This document shows positions 25,801-37,800 of a stretch of DNA of 64,000 nucleotides, piece by piece (the stretch's first letter is position 1; each line of letters starts with the position of its first letter). The notes below the pieces were generated by a model. The model searched no databases and was not told where the DNA came from. It was given only the letters and a program-made list of their open reading frames with translations. The DNA lies in NCBI RefSeq assembly GCF_027409185.1, contig NC_084472.1:89606427-89670426 (forward strand). Reading direction: 5' to 3'. The position numbers were made by a program, and so were the translations under genes. The stretch comes from Cynocephalus volans (Eukaryota; Chordata; Mammalia; Dermoptera; Cynocephalidae).

Positions 25801-28800
25801 TATATTTGAAGAAATAACATTGGTATTTTCCTGACTTGAAGATCTGAGAAGCTCAGCCAACACTAAGAAAGGTAATACAAACAAAAACATACCTAGTCAT
25901 TTCATAGTTAAAATGCGGAAACCCAAAATAAAGAGAAAATCTTGATAGCCAGAAAAGAGGGATATAGTAAATATAAATAGCAACAATGACAAATCTCACT
26001 GATTTCTTATCAAAAACAATGGAGACCACACTATGACATATTTAAAGAGCTGGGAGAAAAAACTTGTCAACTCAGAATTCTATATCCAGTGAATATACTT
26101 TTAAAACAGGATTAAAATAAAGACACCTTCAGATAAAATCTGAGAGAATTTGCCACCAGCAGACATACAATAAAAGAAACGCTAGAAGATATTCTGTAGG
26201 CTACAGGGAAAAGAATCAGATAGAAATAAGAGAACTGGAAAAGACAAATAAATGGGTAAAAATAAAAGAGTACATATTTTTTTCTCCTCATAATTCCCTT
26301 AAAAGACAAAAACTAAAAGTTTCAAGCAAAAAAGACAACAATATAAGGTTTAATTTATAACATATAGAAGTAAAACATAGGACAAAAACAGCACAAAGAA
26401 TGGATAAACGGAATTATAACAGTATTTTATAATTACATTTATTTAGTGGGCAGTAGTTAATTGTCACGTGTGAACTAAAAAGTAGGATGTGTGAAGTGGT
26501 AACATACTGATTCTAAACAGACTTTGCTAATTTAAGGATGTATATGTTTAACCCAGGAGCAACGACTAAAAAAAAATTAAAAGAGATATAACTAAGAAGC
26601 CAACAGAGAAAATAAAAGGGAACACCAAAAAAATATTCAATTAATCCAAAATTAGCAGAGGGGCAAAAAACCGGAAGGGCAAATGGAAAACAAATAGTTA
26701 GATGACAGAGTCGAACTTAATTATACTTAAAATTTTATCAAAAGTAAGTGGACTTTTATTTATTTATTTTTTCTGACTGGTAAGGGGATTGCGACCCTCA
26801 GCACGGTGTGGTCCGCACCATGCTTAGCCAGTGAGCGAACCGGCCATCCCTATATAGGATCCAAACCCACAGCCTCAGCACTCCCAGTGCCGCACTCTCC
26901 CAAGTGAGCTACGGGGCCGGCCCTAAAGTAAGTGGACTTTTAGAGCAGCAACAAAAACAGAAGAGATGAATGGAAAATAAATAGCAAGACGGTAGACTTA
27001 AACTTAACCATATTGATAATTACAACAAAAGTAAATGAACTACTTCCAGTCAAGATGGCGGAGTAGACGGTTCCTGGCGTCATTCTCTCCCACAAATCAA
27101 CCAATTTACAACTATAAAAAAGCAATGACAGCCAAGCTGGGGCCTCTAGAGCTCAGGGGAAGAGGAGGAGAGACCTACAGAGTGCATGAAGGTGGGAGGA
27201 GCCACAATGAGAGAAAGAAAAAACCTCTCTGACCATTTCAAATCACAACTGCTTCCCGGCTGGAGCTGCTAAGCACACGGAGCAGGAGCTAGCAAAAGCC
27301 ACAGCTGTGCCCTTTGGATGAAGTTGCTTGGAGACAACAGGGGAGAAGAGGTCCTTGTTGGCCCCCAGGCCATCAAGACCACTAATAAGGTTCCCGTGGA
27401 CCCACACAGGACTGAGGAGCCACAACAACTGAAAAAAAGGAGCCACTCAGAGGCTGGTGAGTCACTGCAAGGGAATAGAGCATGGCCCGTCCCATGGGAA
27501 CTGTTTGGAGCACGGGCAGTGGGGGAGACAGGCCCACTGGGGGAACCCTGGGGCACAGCAAGGACAGCTAATCTGTCCCCTAGTCAGCACAGGACCACTC
27601 TGGTCAGAAATATAGAATTGTATGGGGTGCAGGCCGCTGAAAAGATGCAGGCCCAGACCAGTTTCTACACAACCCAGGTGCACTGGATCTCACAAGAGCC
27701 CGAAGTACCTATAAAGCCAACCATTAAAACTTGAGCTGCACAAAAAGCCTTCCCCAGGGAATCAGCAGCAAAGCAGCAATTTAGCTCAACCACAGGGCTC
27801 AAGTGCTGGTCCCCACAGGAAGTTCCCCCATTTTAGAAGTAAGCAAATGACAACAAAGTAGTTCTAGTGCAGAGTTTAAACGGTGGGAACAGCAAATAAT
27901 CCAACACAGAACTGAAAGAAAAAAAGTACCCACAACCAGAGACAAAGTCTGATATTAACTAGTAAAGGTCTCATTTCACCAAAGAACACCTATAACACCT
28001 ACAAGGGCCAGAAGTCCTCTGAGCTACCAAGTCAGAAAGAGGGGAGGGCCGGGGGCCTCAGCCATGCCCCCTGACACCCACAACCAGTCCTGAGGGTGGG
28101 GGCTGAGGGTCTCAGCCACACACCCCCAACACGCACAACCACCCCACTGACGACCACCAAGCCTCCACAGGAAGCGTCCTGTGCTCTCCCAAGCTGGGGC
28201 AGTGGGGGGCTGATTCCCTCGGTCACCCCCCTCCCAACACACACAACCAACCAGCCCAGTAACAACCACTGAGCCACTGCAGGAAGCACCCCAGGCTCTC
28301 CCAAGCCAGGGAGGGAGGGGACCTTGGGCCTCAGCCACTCGCCCCCAACATGTGTAACCAGCCCAGCGATGACCACCAAACTGCAGCAAGAAGCCTGGGT
28401 TCCTGAGCTGGGATAGTGGGGGGTGAGGGCTTTTGCCACACCCCCCTGACATCTGCACCCAGCCTGGCAATGACCAAGGCACCACTGGAAGCCCCCTGAT
28501 CTCCCCTGTGGGAATGATGGGGTGCCACAGGCCTCAATCCCACCCTTCCTCCTTCCTCCTTCTTCCATCTCATTTCCTTCTCCTTGCCCCTCTCCCCCTC
28601 CCTCCCAACTGCTCCACAACACCACTATAGAATGTAAAAAAAAAAAAATAGTATTAATAAAAAGAAAAGTAAATGAACTAAACAATCCAATTAAAAGGCA
28701 GAGATTTGTCAAACTTGGTAAGTATATGTTGTCTACAAGAGATACAATTTAAGTTTATAAAGACAAAAACGGGTTGAAAAATGGATAAAGATTTGCCATT

Positions 28801-31800
28801 CAAAGTAAGCATAAGAAAGCTGCTGTGGCTATATTAACATCAGACAATATAGAGTTCAAGATAAAAAAAGTTACAAGAAATTAAAGGGGGCCATTTCATA
28901 ATAACAGAAGCCATTCATTAAGAAAACATAACAACCTTACATAAGTATGCAATTAAAAATAACTTCAGAGAAAATAGAATGGTAGTTACCATAAGCTGAG
29001 GGATGGGGAGATGTTGGTCAAAGGACACAGTTTCAGACAGGAGGAATACATTTTTCAGATCTATTGCACAGACTTATGACTACAATTAATAATAATGTAC
29101 TGTATATTCCAAAATAGCCGAGAGTAAATTCCAAATGTCTCACCACAGAAAACGATTAAGTGAGGTGATGGATATGTTAATTAGCTTAATCATTCCACAT
29201 TGTATACATATTTCAAAATGTCACACTGTACCCTATAAATGTACACAATTATGATTTGTCAATTAAAAATAACATTAATTTTTAAAAAATCTTTGGGAGG
29301 AGAACACATAGCTTTGAAATTCATGACACAAAACTTCAAAGTAGGGATATTAAAAAACACAAGCAGACCACTGCCCCCACTATCAAAAACAAACAAACAA
29401 AAACCAGAAAGAAGACATATTTGAACTACACCAATCAATCAACTTGACCTCTACTGACATTTACAAAACACTATATCCAACAACTGCAAATTCAAGTGCA
29501 CATGGGATGCTCACCAAGACAGACTAAAAAGCAGAACAACATTTATAAGATGCTTCTATTTGTGTAAAAAAGGGAAATAAGAAATATATTCATATTTCTT
29601 TATATGTGCAGAAGGAAACTGGAAGAATATATAAGAAACTAATCAAACTTATCTGTGTGTATGTTTAGTGGGTGGGAAGGTGGAAAGTGGAAGACGGGGT
29701 AGCAGGGACACCTTATTACACTTTAAATTTTCAAACATGAGAATGAATTATTTAATTCAAAGTGTTAAACTAAAAAAATTAATAAAATGACATATTAAGG
29801 ACTTTATCAGAAGATAATGTACATCAAAGATTTCAAAACAGAACAAATATGATACAAAAATCATAGCAATTTTTTTCTAAGGAAATGACCAAGGGAGTAC
29901 ACAAAGATTTAGCTGCAAAGAAATCCATCAAAGCACTTATAATTTTTTAAACTGCAATTGTTCATTAGTAAGAGGTTAACTAAACTATGGCATATCCATG
30001 AATTGAATGTTATGTATTCATTAAAATGGTATTGTAGAATACTTAATGACAAGTATACGATCCTAGTTAGGGTAAGAAAAGTTCAGTAAAGGGATTGAAG
30101 AGTATAGACCAAAATATAATGGTAATTTTTGAGTTACAGAATTGTAGGTAATTTTATCTTTCTGCCATACCTTCTAGATTTTCTATAAACATTACTTATA
30201 ATAAGAAAAATATAAAATTTATCTTTTAGAAGATCTGCAGGAAAGAGGAAAAAATGCTTTATTTTCCTCCCAAACATTTCCCAATAAACTTTTCTTTCTC
30301 TCCAAGGGATAGCAGACACTCACCAGATGATTGTCTGTTGCCAGGGTCTCTTTTCCAACAGAGGACTGGGCAATAGTAATGACCGATTCAACTCTTTTTT
30401 CTGAAAGTTCTGAAGATGCTGTAGTTGGAATAGCTTCATGTTGTTGTGTACTTATTCTCTCTGCTGATTTAACTTTTCTTCTGATATTACCTTTTTCACT
30501 GCTTTCAGATTCATCACTAATGGGTTTCAGTTTTCCTGCTGGCTGTGAAGAAAACAGCATTATTGTTTTAGAAAATATGAATGCTTATAATTTTTATTAT
30601 AATAGCGGAAAACCGTAAAGTCCACATTTCTCATTTCTAAACTTCAAAACTGAACATAGCAGGAAAACAGCAACATGATTAGTGGATAGGACAGGAAACC
30701 TAGATTAAAGAGTCCCAACAATTCACTCTGCCTGCCTTTGTGAATTACAACCTAAGCATATTACATGAATGCTAAGAAAACTGACAAGGTACATAGATAT
30801 TTGAGACTTCCTAAATCAAACACTTGAAATATAAAACTATTTTGCTTTTTACTGTAGAAGTATCTTCTAAAACATAATATTTTATGAAAAATGCTGCTAC
30901 AGAATACTTTCTCTATTTGCATCCAATCTAAACAGGAAATGAAATATTTTATAGAACATTTTCTCTGTTTGCATCCAATCTAAATACAATATGAAATACC
31001 TTACAAATTAAGATAGAGAGAACACGCCTACATACCTTTTTTGCACGGATTTCTACAGATTCATTTTCATTTGCTTCATTTTCAGAAGTGTTCACACTAT
31101 TCCAGAGAACAAGCCATCAATATCTTGCACACATTACACTTTTATTCACATGTCTTCTATAAGTTGCTCATCCAACATAAAAACAGGCTCAATTTAATGA
31201 GGAGATAGCCTATACTTGTCATGGGCAAGCCTGTCACCTTCCCAGATTTACTGGCCATCTCCCACACCTTCCCACACTCAGGCCATATCAGTTTATCCTA
31301 GTCTGGCAAGTAAAAGTGTTCCATTACTGCAGCACCTTGTGGTCATGTCTGAGAATTGCATATTCCTCCACATTAGGCTGTCATTTGTACTAAAAGCTAA
31401 TCTGCTAGGTCCACCAATAGGTGATAGAAAAAGGAATATACTTTCTCTTCATTTTTGAAAAATAAAAAATAACCCTAACTTCTGGGAGGAGATGAGAATT
31501 ATTTCATCTTTTCATTCAATTCAATATAACAAACACCAATCTCAAAATACAAAGTGAAGTGAATAAAATTGCTTTAAAAATTAGGGGGCTGGGGCTGGCC
31601 CGTGGCTCACTCGGGAGAGTGCAGTGCTGATAACACCAAGGCCCCGGGTTCGGATCCCATATACGGATGGCCGGTTCGCTCACTGGCTGAGTGTGGTGCT
31701 GACAACACCAAGTCAAGGGTTAAGATCCCCTTACCGGTCATCTTTAAAAAAAAAAAAAAAAAAAAAAAAATTAGGGGGCTGGACTGTTAGCTCAGTTGGT

Positions 31801-34800
31801 TAGAGCACGGTGTTGTAACAAGGTCAAAGGTCTAGATCCCCAGCCACCAAAAAAAAAAAAAAAAGTGACAGGCATTCATTTAAAGCATCCACTGTCCAGT
31901 AGGAAGGCCAGAGATGGTGCAGAGTGATGACTTAGCAAGCACCTGACAGAGGAGATGTGGATACATGGCTAGGGGGATTAGAAAAGGCATCATGGTTACG
32001 ACATGAGTTGATTTTTGAAAATACTTTCCTAGGAAAACAAGTACAGGGAAGGGTATTTAAAGTAGAAGGAAAGGTTAATATAAAAGCATGATGGTATAAG
32101 CCTGTCATGTTCAAGAAACTTGAACAAGGAACAGACAAGAATGTACAATTTAAGGGAAAATAATGCTAGGGAAGAAGTCAAAGGATGTAACCAGGGGCAG
32201 CGGGGAGGCAGCCATAGAGGTATGCTGCTCAGACCTCCTACAGTTAGCTGACAGCCTCCAGCTACAGTGCCATCAGGATCCACTGCAGCATCTGAGCAAA
32301 GGCTACACTCTGTGGGCAGTCTCCAGCCAGTAACTGAGCATGGTCAGATTACTAGGACCTGGCCATTTCTACCTAATACTGGACTCATTTAATAGGCAAT
32401 TTTTCTTCCAGAGCTCTCCAGTAGATTGGTCAGAACCATAGGAGCTGCAGTGCAGTTTGAGATCATCTCTGCTCAATCCTGATTCTTCCAACTTTCACAG
32501 ATGTTACCAATAAACCCTATCCATTCCTAATTTTGACTCAGTGTCTACTTACCCAAGAATCCAAACTGGCACAGGGGCCTTCTATGCCATCCACACAGGC
32601 AATGGGGAGCCCCTAAAAGGCAGTAGGCTTAGGAATAAGATAAGACTTGTACTTTAGAAAGATCACTCTGGAAGTTGTACGGGTGGGTGGACCAGAGGAG
32701 AGAGGGTAATTCAGGAGACAAGGAAACAGGTTGGAAACTACTGCAGGAATGCTGGTAAGAGTGACAAAACTATGACAGCCACAGCGAGGTGGCAGGAGTG
32801 TAGAGAGGTTAAAAAACGAATTCTTGAGATAGTCACAGGCCAGAACTAATAGGACTGGTCACACAAAAGAAGACACCAAGAATGATTCCCAGATTGCTGG
32901 ATGGTGACTGGGTGGACAGCAGGACCACTGACCTAAAGAATACCAAATGAGTTTGTTGACACTAGGTGAGGAACAGAAGGACTGAGCTCGGTTTTGCCTT
33001 TGTTGAGTCCAAGGTGCCTGTGGGCATCTAGGGAAATATGACCAATATGCAGGACATCTTGGGACTCAAAAGAAAGTCCTGACAAGAAAGACAGACTTGG
33101 GAAACAGTGGCATATAGACAGTTAAAACCATGAAAGTAAACTAGGGGTGGGTGGAGGAGAGAGGGCTAACAGCAGAATCACCTACACATAAAGAGAAGAG
33201 AGGGAGAAGATCCAGGAACACAAAATCTGAACACTTCTGGTGAGGATTTTGGGGCCTGGTGGCTGATGCCTCCATGAATCCTGGGAAATACTGTGATCTC
33301 TCTCTCTCAAGATCCCTTCTATCCTGACTTCCTTTTGTATTAATATACAAACCCTTTATAACTTGCCAAAATGATGTCTTTCATTAGGACTCATTGCACC
33401 ACCAAAACCAAGGTTACCAAGAACATCCTTATCATTGAATGCAATGGATATGTTCAGTCTGTGCCTTACTTGCTTCTCAGATGCATTTGACTCTCCTGAC
33501 CCCCCCTCCACACACACACACACACACACACACACAGGACTTCTGTGAACAAAGACTCTCCTGGTTTTCTTCTTTCTAAGCTCCCTCTCCTCTACACAGA
33601 CAGTAGATGTCAGATTTTCTTAAGGGTTGGTCCCAGGTCCTTGTATTCTCTCAGGCTCACCTCATACCACCTATACGAAAATAACTTCAAGTTTTACTAC
33701 AGCTCACCCTCTCCCCTGAGCTCCAGACTCAAATACACAACAGTCTCTTTGACATCTCCACATCAAACTCATGATCTCCCCACAAAACTCAATCTCCTAG
33801 CAACCCCTGTCTTGGTCACTGGCACCAGCATCAATCCATTTGTTTATTTTTTAGTTTTTAATATTTTATTAGCATATTCATTGTTATAAATCATATTCTT
33901 TATGCCCCTAATTCAATCTCTCCCCTTCCCCCTTTTCCTCCCCCTCCCTCCTTCTCCCCCCCCTCCAATAACCCTAGATTTGTTCTCTCCATCTGATAGG
34001 TTAACTGCTCCTCTATGGCTTTGTTGCCTAGATGATCTGTCCAGTACTGATACAGGTGTTATCAAGTCCTACCGTTATCATAAATCAAATGCTTCTTCTA
34101 TTACTCTGGAGTGTGCTTTGTGGAGAGAGGACCTCTTTTTTCTTTTTTTTTTTTGGTCTCTGCTGGTGCCTCTCCTTGTGTCAATGCAGTTGAGAGTCTG
34201 GTGGCTGTGACTGCTGCTATAGAGACTAGCTGCTTTTGCAGCAGCCATGGCAACTGCAGTGGCTATGGAGGGCTACCTATGTGAAAATGGTGTTTTGGGT
34301 GTGCTCTTTACCTGGTTGCAGATGGATTCGGCTTCCTCCCGCTCCAAGCCTCAGGACCCAGGGGCAGTGGCGGCAGCTTACTTAATTGTGGCTATGTTTG
34401 GCTTTCCCCTGATCCACGCCTCATTCTAAGATGTTGTTGCGGAGCAGTTGCCGGGAGAAGGGAAGGGGGAGGGGAAATAGGGTGGGAAGAGGGGGAAGGT
34501 GGGGGAGTGTGATCGAAGCTCAATCCATTTATACAAGCCAGAAATATAGGACTCTTCTCTGACAGCAATTTTTCCCTACCCTCCTAAGCCAACCCATCAC
34601 CAAGCCCTGCTGATCTGCTGCCTAACTATTTCTTGAACCTACCCACTTCTCTCCTCCTCTGCCACAATTACCTGAATCTTTTCCCCAGTCTACTAAAACA
34701 GCTTGCAAACTAGTCTCATCTCCCCATTTCACTCTTGCCCCTCTCAAATTCATTCTCCACACAGCAGCCAGAGTGATAATTTTTAAATGCACATCTGACC

Positions 34801-37800
34801 ATACCATCCATGCTTAAAATTCTTCATCCGCTCTTAGGATAATGACAAAACCCTTTACCAAGTTTATTAGACAGGATTAGGTATGGCCATAAATGACAGA
34901 AAATACACCCCAAAATAGCTTAAACATGATACTTTCTTTCCCTCTCAGCACAACTCCAGAGGCAATTCAGGGCTGGTATAACAGCCCCATCATCATCAGG
35001 AGACCCAGGTTCCTTCTACCTTATTGCTTCAGTTTCTTAATGTGCAGATTCATGGTTCAAGAAATACATTCTTTATTCTGATAGCCATGTGCACAGCTAA
35101 AATCGAACATTCTATTACTAAGGAATAAGGGGTACCTGACACACACACACACGTATTCCTAAAGAAGGGGAAAATACATTAGACAACCAGCAATTTCTAC
35201 CAATCATGCCATTCAAAGTAATTACCATCTTGCAGTTCGTTCTCTCTCTATTTCAGTCCCGCACACTCACCAAGCTCCATCCCACCACAGGGCCTTTACA
35301 CATCTATTCACCTTGCAGAGAATGTTCCTCACTCTATCCTCACCAATCTCATTCCTACTCATAGCACCACACCCTTCCCCATATATGATTTGCCGGTATG
35401 ATTCTTCATTAATATCTACTGTTCCATTAGCTCCATGAGGACAGGACTATGTCAATTTTGAGTTATTATTGTAAACCAAGAGCCTAAATGCAGTGCCTGG
35501 TACCTAGTCTGTGCTCAATAAATGCTTGCTGAAAAAATAACAATAATAAAAAGCTAACATTTGAAAGTCTACTATGTACCAATCTAAGAGCTTAGGGGAT
35601 TAACTCATCTTAAAACAATCACATAAAGTAGGTTGTATTATAATCCCACTTTCCAGATGAAGGGACCCAGAAATTAAATGTCTTGCCCAAAGTCAAATAC
35701 TTAGTAGTGACAGAACAAGGATTTGAACCCAGCACGATGGGTCCAAAGTCAGTCACCTTAACCATGATACTACACTGCATGAATAAAGAATGAAGTCAAA
35801 TATTCACTGATTGTCTACTATGTGCCAGGTAATGTTCTAAGATCCTGAGGTACAGTAGTAAATAGAACAAAGTCCTGTTCTTTTTAACACTACTTGTACT
35901 AGGGAGAGACAGCCTATGAACAAATTTTAAAATGAATATAAAATACCAGTTCAGTAGAGATAAAGACTATGAGAAAAACAATACAGGAAAAATATTGAAG
36001 AAGAAAAGTGGTATTTTTTAGGTATCTGAGTAGACTGCTGTGATAAGGTGCCATTTGAAATCTAAAAGGCAGCATGGGAACAAGTCATGCAAATATAGGG
36101 AGGAAGACAATCTAGGCACAGGGAATGGTAAATGCAAAGGCCCAGACACAGCACATATTTAGGAATTTGAAGATCAGCAAATATTATCAAACAGTGAAAA
36201 TATATTACAAAACCTGAGTAATTAAAAGGAATGACACTGGAGCATGGCTAGATAGAAAGATCACCAAAATAGAACAGCAAGTCTAGAAACAGACCCTAAT
36301 AGAGATGGAATTTAATATGTAATATAGGTGACATCTTAAACCCGCAGAGGAAAGAAGGGTCATTTGAGACAATCAAGTAGCCATCTAGAAAAAAGAAAAG
36401 TCAGGATCTGTACCTCACACCTTACAAAGGATAGAAAGGATCAAGGATTTCAATATAAAAATAAACCCTAAAAGTTATAGAAGAAAACATGAAGGGAAAT
36501 GCCCTCCTGACTATGACACAAAATCTCTAAACCCTAAAAGAGTGATAAATGTACAATGCACCTACATGAAAATAAAAATTTTCTGTGTGGTAAAAAAACA
36601 TTATTAGGTGTTTTATCCAAAGACAGATGAACAAACCAATAAAATAAGAATCTGTAACTAATTAATTCTAATTAATCTGTAATTAATCTTTAGAATTAAT
36701 CTCACTAAAGTTTAAATGAAGTCATAGAAGTCAAGAAGAAAATTACTGACACCTACTAGAAAAAAGGAAAAAGGATATATAGAGATTGCGGAGAGAGAAA
36801 TTCAAGATCTTTTAAATATATGAACAGATGTTGTTCAATCATTCATAAGAAAAATACAAATTGGAACTAGACAGACTGCATTTTTGACCTACTACACTGG
36901 CAAAAATCCTAGTCTGATAACCACTCTGGTGGCGATGTAGCAATAACTATAAAAATTACTAACAGGATCTCATTTTACAAATATACCCTATATACATGAA
37001 TGAAACAGCATATGTGCCAGGTTACTGACTACAGCACAGTGAGTGACAGCAGATTAGAAACAACCATCGATACAAGACTGGGTAAACAAACTATGAAATA
37101 TCCATACCATGGAATACCCGCAACTGTGAAATGAAGGAAAAAGCCCCATTTGTACTGATATGTAAAGATCTCCAAGATATACTAAGTGAAAAAGCTAAGT
37201 AGCAAGGTATGCTGCCTTTTCTATATAAAAAAGGTTAAAAATCTGTATTCTTATTTACTTTTATATGTACAGAGAAACTCTGGAAGGAATATAAGAAATT
37301 AATAACGGGAGAGGAAAGAAGTGGGTGCCAGGAGCTGAGCGGACGGTAGACATGAGATGAAGACTTACTATAAACCTTTCTATATTTTTAAACCATGTGA
37401 ACATTTTACCTATTCAAAAAATTCCTCGTTAAAAATTACATCCACTGTTTAAAGTGCAGCACATGCTTTCCCAAATACTTGGCCTTTATTCGTTTTTAGT
37501 AACATAAAAAACTGAAGTCTTCAGAACCACCAAGTACTATAAAACTTCCCTAATGCAGATAATCTCAAAGTGATTTCCTAATTCAGATTTCTGCCTGAGA
37601 TATTTGTTTTAAAGCAGTTGCTCTAATATTTATAATTAGTACTATAGTTATCAAAGACTTCATTATATACTTTGTTCTCAAGTTGTCTCTATAAAATCAT
37701 TTTTATAGAGATCTACCAGACCCATGCCTTCATATAAATTTGCAGAAATTAATCTCCTTAGGGACAACACATCTGAAACAGACTTTGTATTTCCTTTGTA

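Larger units (their letters stand above)
25780..29300 (+). mobile_element. Old L1, internally deleted and split by two insertions
   Basis: Sense L1-like sequence covers 25,780-27,042 and resumes at 28,665-29,300, ending in a recognisable L1 3' UTR (TGTATACATATTTCAAAATG, CAATTAAAAATAAC). Composite copy A and a dimeric SINE (26,759-26,924) interrupt it. Most of ORF2 is missing. CENPU intron 6. Confidence 0.65.

Noticed and set aside
28032..28712. 226-aa minus-strand frame rich in Gly and Trp
   Set aside because: It is the reverse of the composite element's GC-rich tandem array; the periodic protein is a by-product of the repeat.
30219..30560. Met at the start of the exon 6 frame ([10 protein letters not shown]) as an alternative start
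   Set aside because: The Met and following residues are intronic; homology begins exactly at the CACAG acceptor.
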